Below, one piece after another: positions 16,254-25,267 of a stretch of DNA of 64,000 nt. The stretch spans positions 62,001 to 126,000 of the forward strand of contig JAUWLW010000001.1 in NCBI GenBank assembly GCA_030613505.1, given 5' to 3'. A program made the position numbers and the translations under genes. This stretch comes from Candidatus Zixiibacteriota bacterium (GTDB lineage: Bacteria > RBG-13-66-14 > B26-G2 > WVWN01). Position 1 is the first letter of the stretch. Each line of letters begins with the position of its first letter. The notes beneath the pieces were generated by a model. It ran no database searches. It saw only the letters and a list, made by a program, of their open reading frames with translations, and was not told where the DNA came from.

Positions 16254-17060
16254 TTACTTCTTGTCTCGTTCGCGTTTATCGCGGGCGATGGCCGCGTACG
16301 CGTCGTGCTGGTGGATGGATTCGTAGTTGGTGCACTCTACGCGGTACGAGCGAACGCGCTTGTCGCGCTCGAGCTTTTCGGCGACGTTGCGGACGACGTC
16401 CTCGACGAAGCGCGGCCGCCCGTACGCCAGCTCCGTTACGGCCTTCTCGTCCTCGCGCTTGAGCAGCGCGAACAGCGGCGCCGACGCGGCCTCCTCCGCC
16501 CACGCCACCACTTCCTCGATCCAGACGATGTGCCGCGACTCGAGCTCGACGTAGACGTCGCCGCGTTGGCTGTGGGCGCCGGCGTCCGATATGTCTTTGG
16601 AACAGGGACAGAGGTTGGCCACCGGCACCGTCACGCCCAGCGAGAAACTGTACCGGTCGACGAAGTCGCCGATGAAGCGCGCGCGGACCTCCAGGAAAGA
16701 CTTCTCCGCGGAGGCCGGCGCGGCCTTGTATATGAAATATGGAAAGCCGATGACGAGGTGGGCCCGGGCGGCGTCGAAGCGCCCTACCATCTCGCGCAGG
16801 ATGTACGCCATCGTCCGGTAGTTGACGTTGTCGCGGTAGCCGTAGAGGACCTCGACGAAGCGGCTCATATGGGTGCCGCGGAACCGGGCCGGGAGGTCGA
16901 CGGACATGTCGACGGTGGCGATGGTGTCCTGGTGTTCGCGTTCGCGGTCCAGGACGCGCACCGGCAGCCGCACGCCCTTGACGCCGACGCGGTCTATCGG
17001 TATCTCCGCGGCGGGGCGCTCGTTCGCGACGTCGCTCTGCGGTTTGCCTTTAGCGGCCAT
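16254..17060 (-). CDS. folE2: GTP cyclohydrolase FolE2 (type IB)
   Basis: This 268-residue enzyme converts GTP to 7,8-dihydroneopterin triphosphate, feeding folate or queuosine synthesis. The type IB family is recognised by VDMSVDLPARFRGTHMSRFVE, the metal-binding cysteine in NLCPCSKDIS (C151) and the AHSQRG motif, with ECTNYESIHQHDAYA at the C-terminus. FolE2 can work with metals other than zinc, so it often replaces FolE under zinc limitation, although no Zur-like site was seen here. It overlaps the upstream nucleotidyltransferase gene by 11 bases. FolC is encoded at 31740-33038, so folate synthesis is partly represented. Confidence 0.95.
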   Translation of the reverse strand: MAAKGKPQSDVANERPAAEIPIDRVGVKGVRLPVRVLDREREHQDTIATVDMSVDLPARFRGTHMSRFVEVLYGYRDNVNYRTMAYILREMVGRFDAARAHLVIGFPYFIYKAAPASAEKSFLEVRARFIGDFVDRYSFSLGVTVPVANLCPCSKDISDAGAHSQRGDVYVELESRHIVWIEEVVAWAEEAASAPLFALLKREDEKAVTELAYGRPRFVEDVVRNVAEKLERDKRVRSYRVECTNYESIHQHDAYAAIARDKRERDKK

Positions 17061-17628
17061 TATCTATAGACCTATCCTGCGTTTTAATAACGGCGAGCAA
17101 GTCCGACACCGACAACCGCTCGGCCCATTTCCGCAAGTAACTTTCGTCCAACGTCGTCCCCTGTACTTCGTATACGCCGCGGGCGTCGCGCACGTGCCTC
17201 TCGCCGTCGCCGGTAACGCGCGCCCACCGCAGCTTCGAGAGGATCGCGTCCTCGGCCGAGGGGAACCATACGTCGACGCCGCCGTAAAGGACCTTTCGCC
17301 GTCGGTCAAAGAACGAACGCTCGAACGGTTCGGCTTTGAGAGGATGGAAATCCACTTTCTTCGCTATGTCGGTATCGATCAGGTTACAAATTAAACCCTT
17401 ACTTAAGGATTCGTTTACATCTTGCGCGTCGACGTAATAGCGCGGCGGCTCGAAAGCGCGCGCTAAAACCTCGCCCAATCGGGGGTCGGCGGCCACGACT
17501 ACGTCCGCGTCCTGCGTATAGCGCGGCTCGCCGTACACGCTGGTCACGACGGACCCCGTTACGACGTAATCGATTCCCGCGTCGTTCAGAACAGCGGCGA
17601 CTTGCGCAAGGAGTTTTTCTTGAAGCAT
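17050..17628 (-). CDS. Nucleotidyltransferase (DUF6036/AbiEii-like)
   Basis: This 192-residue protein has the nucleotidyltransferase-fold signature YVVTGSVVTSVYGEPRYTQDADVVV, that is GS followed by D-x-D, at about residues 20-45. A downstream VWFPSAEDAILSKLRWAR block is typical of DUF6036/AbiEii-like proteins. Such proteins often act as toxins or modifiers in two-gene systems. It overlaps the preceding small gene at 17586-17855 by 43 bases, a typical toxin-antitoxin spacing. It also overlaps folE2 downstream. Substrate is unknown. Confidence 0.82.
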   Translation of the reverse strand: MLQEKLLAQVAAVLNDAGIDYVVTGSVVTSVYGEPRYTQDADVVVAADPRLGEVLARAFEPPRYYVDAQDVNESLSKGLICNLIDTDIAKKVDFHPLKAEPFERSFFDRRRKVLYGGVDVWFPSAEDAILSKLRWARVTGDGERHVRDARGVYEVQGTTLDESYLRKWAERLSVSDLLAVIKTQDRSIDNGR

Positions 17629-17855
17629 GCTATGGCTTCTTCTTTCGCACGCCGGACCGCCTCGGCCGCGGTCATTTCCGGAAAACGAAGTTGGACGCCC
17701 AGGACGCGGAGCTCGAAGCCCTCGTCCATAAGGTCCATCACTATTTCCAGCTTCCGCTCAAGCGAAAGCCGCCGCAGCGTCTCGAGCCAGACCGCGTCGG
17801 CCTTCCGGGCCGCGGGGCGCTCGCTCCCACCGTCGGTTTGGGATTGAGGGAGCAT
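17586..17855 (-). CDS. Small antitoxin-like protein (Rv0078B-like pattern) upstream of the nucleotidyltransferase
   Basis: This 89-residue protein carries LETLRRLSLERKLEIVMDLMDEGFELRVLGVQLRFPEMTAAEAVRRA. I recognise this as the helical pattern of small proteins (LSPxxKLEIVxDL...GVxxRxPxxSxxE) encoded just before nucleotidyltransferase-type genes, grouped with Rv0078B-like antitoxins. Overlap with the nucleotidyltransferase gene fits a toxin-antitoxin pair, but activity is inferred only. It starts one base after the stop of the restriction-modification gene at 17857. Confidence 0.65.
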   Translation of the reverse strand: MLPQSQTDGGSERPAARKADAVWLETLRRLSLERKLEIVMDLMDEGFELRVLGVQLRFPEMTAAEAVRRAKEEAIACFKKNSLRKSPLF

Positions 17856-17856
17856 A

Positions 17857-20800
17857 TTACCCTATCCTTACCCTTTCCCAAAGGGCGGCTACGATCCGCG
17901 CGCGTAGCCTTTGGTCTATGATGCCGCGAGTATAATCGTCTATTACGGCCGCGATACGTTCTTTTAACTTAATAAAATTAGGTAAAATACTTTCGAGGTA
18001 GTACAAATCCTCCGGCACGAGCGCGGCCTCCGCGCCGGTCTCGGCCCACGTGGCAAGGTAACGGGCTTCGGCCTCGGACCCGCATTCTATGCGGCCTTTA
18101 ACCATATCTTTGCCGACGACGACGAACCAACCGTATAGGTCTTTATCTATGGAAACAGCCTCCGCCGGTTTCCACCCGTGCCCCGTGAGGTGGTCGCGGC
18201 CGCTAAGCTTATCGCGCACGAACGAAGCCAACGTATCTCCCCCCAACGCCGCAAGGACGTTCTTGGCGAGTTGCTCGGTGTCAATGCCGCCGGGTTTCTT
18301 TTTCTTAAGTTTAACGCTGGCCGATTTATTTATTCGGGTGTTTACTAAATCTATTATAGCCCGGTAAACTTCTATTTGTTCCGCTTCTGATAAATTTAAG
18401 ACCTCTCCCATAATAAAAGTATCTAATTCTCTAAGGTCTCTTTTTATACTTTTTAACGTAACATCGTTAACGTTTTTAGCGCCCAGCTCTTCAAATATCG
18501 AAACTATAGGCCTTGCCCCTATCTTTTCGACCAATTTTTCGCAACGTCGTTTATTACGTACTCTATTCGGGTTTAGCACGGTTAATTTCTTAGCCAGTTT
18601 CGCATTAAGTTCTACAACCGTATAAGAGCCTGTTAATTCGTACCCCGAAGTTTCGTAAAAAAACCTTCCCAGGGAAGAGTTTAAATAACATACCAAAGGA
18701 GCTTCGTATAAAGGGTTAATGAAATTAATCCCATGGAAATTCTGGGAAGCGTAATAACCCCCTTCATTCAAATATACTATATATTTCTCGCCTATTCTTT
18801 TCGGGATTAATACGCGGTATATCTCGGCTCTTTTATTTTTATACCAAAAACTCCCGCGAGGTTCCCCTTTTTCTTTTTTATTAAAGCCCTTTAATTCGCC
18901 CGCTTTTATGTAACCCCGCAAATTAGGGCTTTTCATCGCTTTCTTTTCTTCTTCGATAAACAAGACTACCGGTAAACCGCTCAAATCTTTAAGAACGATT
19001 GAATCTACCCCTTTATGCGTTGTTAATATCCTATTGGGGGTTAATTTACCGCTGTCATCCTTATGTTTCCAATACGCCCTTTCGATACCAGCCTTTTTAA
19101 TATCTTCGGGATTTTGAATAAAAAAATCATCTATCCCGGTACGTATCCCGCTCTTTACTTCGCCAATAGCTGGCGACAGCGGCACAAAGAAATCCGAGCA
19201 TTTGCTTAATATCTTAAAATATACCGCAGGAGCCCTTAAGTACTTACCCCACTTCGCGCCCGTATATACGCCCCTTTCCTCGTTATATCCCTCCCGCCAT
19301 AGTTCTCTTTGCTTAATAGGGTTTACCCGGAGTTCCTCGTTCTCGTATGGTTCGTCGTGACCGAGGACCGTTTCCACTATCGCCGTTACGGCCCGGCGCC
19401 TCGCGATTTGGCCTTCCCACGCGTCGGCGGCCGGCGGGATCAACGCGCTTAGCGGCATTTTAAGGTAGACGAACCGGGTTGCGTTGTCGTCACGCATCTC
19501 CTCGACGGAGCATTTCTCCAATACTACGAGGCACGTGTTAACGTCGGCACCCTCGAACCACCGCTCGACCTTAGATTCAACGATAGCGAGTATTTTGTAG
19601 TTTTTAAGGAAGAACTCCTGCAAGCCCGCCCCGTAGTCTTTGTCGTCCAACCATGCGTTAAAAACTACGAACCCAAAACGCCCTTTTTCTTTTAAGAATT
19701 TATAACCATGTATGAAAAAATAAGCGTAAATACCCGCCTTTTCAGATATATTAGCTATTTTGATACTGTCTTCGTATAAAGCCGATTTTAAAACCGCCTT
19801 TTTATATTCCGGGTCGCCGGTTATGCGGGCCATTTCCTCCTGGCGTGTGTAGGGCGGGTTGCCGACTACGGCATCCACTAGGCCGGGCTTGGGAATGTGG
19901 ACCGGGCCGGCTTCTAATGCCGCCGCCGCGGCTTTATCTCCCGCCGCCGGCTTTTCCTTGAAGAAGTCGGTATGGAAAACCCGCGGGTAATTCTCGGTTA
20001 CGCCCAGATTGCGAATGGCTAAATTGATCGTGGAAAGATGTGCGGGGAACTTGGCGATATCGAAACCGTACAACGTATCTAAAATACGCTCGTGCTCCTC
20101 GCGCAACATAGGGTTCATGAGCGTTTTCTGCCGATAAGCTCGTACGAGGAACGTTCCGGCGCCGCATCCGGGGTCGAGTACGTCGTCGTTTTCGTCGCGA
20201 AGGCAAAAGCCAAGGATCAAATCGACGACGTTAGCGGGCGTAAAGTACTGGCCGAGTTCATGCCGGCGTTCGGGGGGAATTAGGTTTTCAAATATCCTCC
20301 CTAAAATTTCAAAGTCGACTTTCGAGAAGTCGTATCCCCGTAGGTAATCGACAAGATCGACTATTTCGCCGATTACCGTGGTATCGTCGGGGAACGCGGC
20401 TTCGTCTATGAAGTCCGTCGTATAAATCGTTTCGTAGTCGATCCCCAATACCTCGTCGAAGTAATTCTGGAGGTTTTTACGTAGCGTTTCTCCGCGTACA
20501 ATTCCTTTACTTAGCTCTAGTTGGCTGATCCGCTGTTTGGTTTGAAGAACGTTATAAAATAATATTTTATTTACTAGGAGGTGCCCCGCCTGACGCCCCG
20601 CTTTCGCGAAGTCGTCGTCGCTGGCGGTGAAGTTCCAACTTTGGTCCGCAAACCAATACCGTAACCGCTCTTCGAATTTTTTATCTTCGCCGAAACGCTT
20701 TTGGATTATCGTCTTATAGAACGCGCTAAGGCGGTCGATTTTTTCGTCGAGCCGCCAGACGAGAACGTCGTCTATAGGGTGTTTCGGTTCGGCGCGTTTT

Positions 20801-21312
20801 CCCGCGGCGACCTCGTACAACGCCGTTAGAAAACGGCCTAGCGCGTTTTTTATAACGATCTGGTTAACCGGCTCTCTAATTTCCTCGAGGTCGTTTATCG
20901 CCGAGAGGTCGAATTGGTCGATAACCTGTTCTTCCTCTCGCATGTCCGCGGCGGTACGTTCGGTGCTATACCAAATCAGTTTCCGGAAGTTGCACGTCGC
21001 ATAGTATGGGGCCCGCCGCTTTCCAGCTTTTTCGTACGCGGGTTTTTTAAGTTCGTCGTAGTTGTATACGTCGAACTCCGGCCTTTTACATTCGATTAAC
21101 ATTAATACTGTTTCACTGCGCGGCTTTTCGTAGATCAGTATGTCCGGTTGTTTTACGTCGTCCGCCGTCGTTTCTACGAAAGCCTCGCCTAAGTCGAGCT
21201 GCTTCTCGCTCGTTACTTCGTTAATCCACTCGCATAACTTAGCCGCGGCCGAACGCTCAGTTAGACGCGTTAACCCCGTAGGCATCCGTTTCCTTTTTCG
21301 CGCGGGGGACAT
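17857..21312 (-). CDS. Single-chain restriction-modification enzyme (Type IIG-like, N6-adenine methyltransferase)
   Basis: This 1151-residue protein fuses a nuclease and methyltransferase. Residues about 20-120 have a PD-(D/E)xK-type nuclease pattern resembling HsdR_N (D57 in PDILIY and E74-C-K76). A helical linker follows, then the adenine-methyltransferase core with RHELGQYFTP at 350-359, motif I LDPGCGAGTFL near 380-390 and the catalytic NPPY at 485-488. The C-terminal 500 residues contain a TaqI-like specificity region and a long helical tail. Such enzymes both methylate and cut DNA as phage defence. The middle of the gene is AT-rich compared with its surroundings, which suggests horizontal origin. 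It is flanked by the RadC remnant and the antitoxin-like gene. Confidence 0.88.
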   Translation of the reverse strand: MSPARKRKRMPTGLTRLTERSAAAKLCEWINEVTSEKQLDLGEAFVETTADDVKQPDILIYEKPRSETVLMLIECKRPEFDVYNYDELKKPAYEKAGKRRAPYYATCNFRKLIWYSTERTAADMREEEQVIDQFDLSAINDLEEIREPVNQIVIKNALGRFLTALYEVAAGKRAEPKHPIDDVLVWRLDEKIDRLSAFYKTIIQKRFGEDKKFEERLRYWFADQSWNFTASDDDFAKAGRQAGHLLVNKILFYNVLQTKQRISQLELSKGIVRGETLRKNLQNYFDEVLGIDYETIYTTDFIDEAAFPDDTTVIGEIVDLVDYLRGYDFSKVDFEILGRIFENLIPPERRHELGQYFTPANVVDLILGFCLRDENDDVLDPGCGAGTFLVRAYRQKTLMNPMLREEHERILDTLYGFDIAKFPAHLSTINLAIRNLGVTENYPRVFHTDFFKEKPAAGDKAAAAALEAGPVHIPKPGLVDAVVGNPPYTRQEEMARITGDPEYKKAVLKSALYEDSIKIANISEKAGIYAYFFIHGYKFLKEKGRFGFVVFNAWLDDKDYGAGLQEFFLKNYKILAIVESKVERWFEGADVNTCLVVLEKCSVEEMRDDNATRFVYLKMPLSALIPPAADAWEGQIARRRAVTAIVETVLGHDEPYENEELRVNPIKQRELWREGYNEERGVYTGAKWGKYLRAPAVYFKILSKCSDFFVPLSPAIGEVKSGIRTGIDDFFIQNPEDIKKAGIERAYWKHKDDSGKLTPNRILTTHKGVDSIVLKDLSGLPVVLFIEEEKKAMKSPNLRGYIKAGELKGFNKKEKGEPRGSFWYKNKRAEIYRVLIPKRIGEKYIVYLNEGGYYASQNFHGINFINPLYEAPLVCYLNSSLGRFFYETSGYELTGSYTVVELNAKLAKKLTVLNPNRVRNKRRCEKLVEKIGARPIVSIFEELGAKNVNDVTLKSIKRDLRELDTFIMGEVLNLSEAEQIEVYRAIIDLVNTRINKSASVKLKKKKPGGIDTEQLAKNVLAALGGDTLASFVRDKLSGRDHLTGHGWKPAEAVSIDKDLYGWFVVVGKDMVKGRIECGSEAEARYLATWAETGAEAALVPEDLYYLESILPNFIKLKERIAAVIDDYTRGIIDQRLRARIVAALWERVRIG

Positions 21313-21315
21313 AAT

Positions 21316-21627
21316 TTATTCGACAGCTCTTAAAACGCGTCGGGCGATCTCAAGCGTGGCCGCGATGCGGTGTATCTTTACGTCACCCAAACCTTTGATA
21401 GTTTCGAATTCTTCGAATCGGCGGCCTGCCATACCGAGGAACGAACCGAATTTGGCTAGTATCTCCTCGGCTATTTTTATAGCGGGTCTCTCCGCTGTTC
21501 CCGTCCCGATAATTATCGCCAGGAGCTCGGCATCCGAGAGCTCTTCGGCGCCCAGCTCGCGTAACTTCCCGCCGGGATGGGAGTAACCACCGATTTCTTC
21601 TTCGTTTAAGTTCAATTCTTCTTGCAT
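21316..21627 (-). CDS. RadC-family N-terminal (UPF0758) domain protein, lacking the MPN/JAB domain
   Basis: The 103-residue product matches only the N-terminal helix-hairpin-helix part of RadC (KLRELGAEELSDAELLAIIIGTG, then FGSFLGMAGR and TIKGLGDVKIHRIAATLEIARR). Normal RadC continues about 120 residues into a metal-binding JAB/MPN domain, which is absent: a stop codon follows VLRAVE directly at the domain boundary. The ATG at 21625-21627 has an AAGGGTG ribosome-binding site. The restriction-modification gene starts three bases downstream, so this truncation may date from that gene's insertion. It could also act alone as a DNA-binding HhH domain. Confidence 0.8.
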   Translation of the reverse strand: MQEELNLNEEEIGGYSHPGGKLRELGAEELSDAELLAIIIGTGTAERPAIKIAEEILAKFGSFLGMAGRRFEEFETIKGLGDVKIHRIAATLEIARRVLRAVE

Positions 21628-21650
21628 AAAATCACCCTTAAGCAGCCTTA

Positions 21651-23189
21651 TTACTCCCACTCCACCGTGGCGGGCGGCTTGGAGGTTACGTCGTAGACGA
21701 CGCGGTTGACGCCGGCCACCTCGTTCGTGATGCGGCTCGAGATCTTGGCCATAAGTTTGTGGCACATGCGGTACCAGTCCGCGGTCATGAAGTCCGCCGT
21801 CGTCACGCAGCGCAGCGCGCACACGTGCTCGTACGTCCGCTCGTCGCCCATCACGCCCACCGACTTCACCGACAACAGCACCGCCAGCGCCTGGGCGATC
21901 TCGTCGTAGACGCCGGCCTCGCTTATCTCCTCCCGCAATACGGCGTCCGCCCGCCGGAGCATGGCGAGCTTCTCGGGGGTCACCTCGCCTATGCACCTTA
22001 CCGCGAGGCCCGGCCCCGGGAACGGGTGGCGCCCCACGATCTTCTCGGGCAGGCCGAGCTCGCGGCCCACCGCGCGGACCTCGTCCTTGAAGAGCTCCGC
22101 CAGCGGCTCCAGCAGCTCGAAGGGCAGCTCCTCCGGCAGGCCGCCGACGTTGTGGTGCGTCTTGATGGTGTCCGACGGCCCCTTCACGGAGCGCGACTCG
22201 ATGCGGTCCGGGTAGAGCGTTCCCTGCGCCAGGAATTTTACCCGGCCGCCGACCTTCTCCGCCTCGGCGACGAATACGTCGATGAAGGTGTGGCCTATGA
22301 CGCGGCGCTTCTCCTCCGGGTCCGCCACGCCCTCGAGTTTATTTAAAAACAGCTCGCCGGCGCGGGCGACGGCGAGCGGTATCCCGAGCTCGCCCTGGAA
22401 GACGCGCTCGATCTCGTCGACCTCGCCCTCGCGCATCAGGCCGTTGTCGACGAAGATGGCGTGGACGCGGTCGCCGACGGCGCGGTGCAAGAGCGACACC
22501 AGCACGCTCGAGTCCACCCCGCCCGAGAGCCCAAGCACGACGTGCTCGTCGCCGACGCGCTCCTCTATTTCGGCCGCCTTCTCGGTTATGAAAGACGCCG
22601 GCGTCCAGGTGGACTCGAGGCCGGCGACGCCGAAGAGGAAGTTGGCCAGGATGCTCGAGCCGTGCTCGGTATGGGTAACCTCGGGGTGAAACTGAAGGCC
22701 GTAGATGCGCCGCGCGTCGTCCCCCACCGCGGCGTAGGGCGAATTGTCGGAGGTGGCGAGGGCGCGGAAGGCCGGCGGCAGTTTCTCGAGGCGGTCGCCG
22801 TGGCTCATCCAGACGGCGAAACTCTCCGGGACGCCGTCGAAGAGGGCGTGCGGCGACGGGACGTGCAATGTGGCCGGGCCGTACTCGCGCGCCGCGGCCC
22901 GCGCCACCTCGCCCCCCAGCGTGGCGGCCAGGTATTGCAGGCCGTAGCAAATGCCGAGGACCGGGACGCCCAGCTCGAGCACCCGCGCGTCGGCGCGGGG
23001 CGCCCCCTCGGCGTATATCGAGGCCGGCCCGCCGGATAAGATGAGGGCCCCGACGCCCCGCTCCGCCAGCGCCTCCGGGTCGACGTCGTAGGGCTCGATC
23101 GTGGCGTAGACGCGCTGCTCGCGCACCTTGCGCGCGATGAGCTGCGTGTACTGGCTGCCTAAGTCGAGGACTACTACTTGAGGTCGCAC
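21651..23189 (-). CDS. guaA: GMP synthase (glutamine-hydrolysing)
   Basis: This 512-residue enzyme converts XMP to GMP with ATP and glutamine. The glutamine amidotransferase domain (about 1-190) has the nucleophile motif GICYGLQYLA and the HPEVTHTEHG catalytic His-Glu. The ATP pyrophosphatase domain begins with the P-loop GLSGGVDSSVL. The C-terminal dimerisation domain ends in the conserved YDVTSKPPATVEWE. Length is typical. It ends one base before the DUF4139 gene starts (23190), so the two are probably an operon with 24832-25254. Purine synthesis is otherwise not represented nearby. Confidence 0.97.
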   Translation of the reverse strand: MRPQVVVLDLGSQYTQLIARKVREQRVYATIEPYDVDPEALAERGVGALILSGGPASIYAEGAPRADARVLELGVPVLGICYGLQYLAATLGGEVARAAAREYGPATLHVPSPHALFDGVPESFAVWMSHGDRLEKLPPAFRALATSDNSPYAAVGDDARRIYGLQFHPEVTHTEHGSSILANFLFGVAGLESTWTPASFITEKAAEIEERVGDEHVVLGLSGGVDSSVLVSLLHRAVGDRVHAIFVDNGLMREGEVDEIERVFQGELGIPLAVARAGELFLNKLEGVADPEEKRRVIGHTFIDVFVAEAEKVGGRVKFLAQGTLYPDRIESRSVKGPSDTIKTHHNVGGLPEELPFELLEPLAELFKDEVRAVGRELGLPEKIVGRHPFPGPGLAVRCIGEVTPEKLAMLRRADAVLREEISEAGVYDEIAQALAVLLSVKSVGVMGDERTYEHVCALRCVTTADFMTADWYRMCHKLMAKISSRITNEVAGVNRVVYDVTSKPPATVEWE

Positions 23190-24830
23190 TTACACTCCCG
23201 CGACGTCCCGGCCCTTGGGGAACTCGACGTCGTAGTTGAAGGTTATCTTTTTCTTCTCGCCCTCTTTGAGGGTGAGGTGCCACTCCAGCAGGCCGTCGTC
23301 GTCCTTTTCCGCGGGCTTGGGCTTGGCCTCAGTCATCTTGACCTTGATGTCCTTGTTCAGCGGCACCGGGAGGCGCTGCTTGACGACGACGTCGGCGGCG
23401 CCGCCGGTGTGGTTCTCGAGCTCGGTCTCGGCCTTGAACGTTATCTTCCGGTTGGAGCCGGTTAGGCCCGACGACTCGTCCGTAATCCGCTGGCAGTCGT
23501 GCTCCACTTTAAGGCGGTCGTCGGCGCCGAGGTAATACTCGAGCTCCGCGCCCGGGACGGTGAGCTCGAGCTCGGCGCGACCCACGTACTCGTCGCCGCG
23601 GAAGACGTTCGCTACGCCGGCCAGGAACGTGAGCTCGGTCCCGTTGGTCACCTTCGCACGTAAATACGCGACGTCGCCGTGCTCGGGTACGACTACGTGG
23701 GCGAGCTCGCCGCGGAAGCGGTGGTTGCTGACGGCGACGACGTGCGGCTCGCCGTCGGCGGGTACGGAGGGCAGGCCGGGCACGACGTACGTCACCGCGG
23801 GCCCCCGCGTCTCGACCGCGGCCTCGGCCTCGCCGGCTTCGTAATAGGCCGCCGGCTCGAGGTCAACCTCGTCCTCCAACAGCTCTTGTGGTTCCTCTTC
23901 GGCGGCAGCTTCGGCGCGCATAACGGCCTTGGCCTGGGCGGGCGCGGGCGCCGCGACGTAGGGCTGGTAGAAGTCGACGTACTTGGGTTCGAGCTCGGGG
24001 GGCGCCGCGCCGGCCTGAGGCCGCGCCGTCGACAATTTGAGGTTAACGTCGACCCAGCCCTCGCCCGTGCTCTGGTAAACGGCGGCGCGGTATTGGACCT
24101 CGGTTTCGTTTAGAGCTTCGTTGAAGCGGAGGTCGTACATCGGCTCCCAGTGGGCGCTGGGCATTACGTAACTCAGCGCCAGGTCGAACTCGCCGCCCAC
24201 GGAGCACTCGTACGCTACGGCGGCGGTTTTCTCCTCGCGCGGCCGCGGCGCCTTGTGCTTCTCGTACTCGAACCTGAGCTTCTCGAGCTCGCGCTCCTTA
24301 TCGCGCAGCGCCTTGTCGAGTTTCAGCATTTGCGCGTTGGACTTGCCGAGGTCGTCGTAGAAAAACGAGACCACGCCCTCGGCTTCGGCCAGGTCTATGC
24401 GCCGGCGGGCGATGGTCTTCGCCAGGTCGCCGGTGGCGGCCTCGCTCAGAGCCTGTACGCCCCGCCGCCGCTCGGCGGCCACTTCCCGCTTATCGGCCAG
24501 CGCGCGGCGCTCGTCTTCGGCCCTCTCCAGCGCCAGGCGGAGCTTCTCGGCCTGGGCGGCCGAGGAGCGGCCGGGGAATTCGCGGCCTATCTTCACGCCC
24601 ATTATCCGCACCTTGGCCGGGCCGGAGCCGGCGACGCGCAGCGAGTACTCGTCCAGCGCCGCGGGCAAACCCCGCACGACTATCGCACCTTCGCCGACGT
24701 CGAGCGCCAGGTGGGCGGTTCGCGTAATCATGGCGCAGTCGGCGTACGCGGTGACGGCCGATATCGCGGAGTCGGCGCGGTGGGTGCGCGGCCCTTCCCG
24801 CCCCGCCTTCTTGCGTCTTTTCGTCGCCAT
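23190..24830 (-). CDS. DUF4139 (mucoidy inhibitor MuiA-like) protein
   Basis: The 546-residue protein fits the DUF4140/DUF4139 family. The N-terminal part has AISAVTAYADCAMITRTAHL and RVAGSGPAKVRIMGVKI. A coiled coil of about 100-200 residues (EKLRLALERAEDERRALADKREVAAERR) follows, and the C-terminal DUF4139 beta-sandwich starts near VDVNLKLSTARPQAG. A low-complexity Ala/Pro/Glu linker lies between. MuiA-type proteins affect exopolysaccharide production in some bacteria, but the biochemical function is unknown. There is no obvious signal peptide, only a basic N-terminus. It abuts guaA (no gap) and the small membrane protein upstream (one base). Confidence 0.85.
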   Translation of the reverse strand: MATKRRKKAGREGPRTHRADSAISAVTAYADCAMITRTAHLALDVGEGAIVVRGLPAALDEYSLRVAGSGPAKVRIMGVKIGREFPGRSSAAQAEKLRLALERAEDERRALADKREVAAERRRGVQALSEAATGDLAKTIARRRIDLAEAEGVVSFFYDDLGKSNAQMLKLDKALRDKERELEKLRFEYEKHKAPRPREEKTAAVAYECSVGGEFDLALSYVMPSAHWEPMYDLRFNEALNETEVQYRAAVYQSTGEGWVDVNLKLSTARPQAGAAPPELEPKYVDFYQPYVAAPAPAQAKAVMRAEAAAEEEPQELLEDEVDLEPAAYYEAGEAEAAVETRGPAVTYVVPGLPSVPADGEPHVVAVSNHRFRGELAHVVVPEHGDVAYLRAKVTNGTELTFLAGVANVFRGDEYVGRAELELTVPGAELEYYLGADDRLKVEHDCQRITDESSGLTGSNRKITFKAETELENHTGGAADVVVKQRLPVPLNKDIKVKMTEAKPKPAEKDDDGLLEWHLTLKEGEKKKITFNYDVEFPKGRDVAGV

Positions 24831-24831
24831 A

Positions 24832-25254
24832 TTACCTCGCTTCGACTTTGCCCAGAATAAGGCCGACCAGCGTCCCGGCGAGCGGACACCATACCAACGA
24901 ATCGAGTATCCAGGCCCAGACCGTGGCCGCGGGCATATTCACCCAGAGGACGACCGACAGCGTCGAGGCCAGCACCACGCCGAACCAAACGAGGGCGCCG
25001 AAGATAAACCCGCGCAGAGCGGCCGCGCCGGGCAACGCGCGACTCAGCGTCCAATACAGCAGCGCGAAGAGCAGCCCCGCGGCCACCGAGAGCAACGCCA
25101 TGTGGGTCATCATCGCCGGGTAATGCCGCCAAACGCCGAGGTGCCCGGGGTCCGCGTACGACGCGCCGAATATGGCGTCGTGGAAGAGGAAGCCCGTCCC
25201 TATTTTAAGTATTCCCGCGACGACGCCGGCGACGATCCATCTTAAAAACCTCAC
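24832..25254 (-). CDS. Small four-helix membrane protein
   Basis: This 140-residue protein has four hydrophobic stretches (about 5-25, 45-70, 80-105 and 115-135). It contains HDAIFGASYADPGHLGVWRHYPAMM between helices 1 and 2. I do not recognise the family with confidence; it resembles small DUF1761-like membrane proteins. It lies between the DUF4139 gene and larE, 13 bases after larE's stop codon. Confidence 0.75.
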   Translation of the reverse strand: MRFLRWIVAGVVAGILKIGTGFLFHDAIFGASYADPGHLGVWRHYPAMMTHMALLSVAAGLLFALLYWTLSRALPGAAALRGFIFGALVWFGVVLASTLSVVLWVNMPAATVWAWILDSLVWCPLAGTLVGLILGKVEAR

Positions 25255-25267
25255 GCCGATACCCCCT

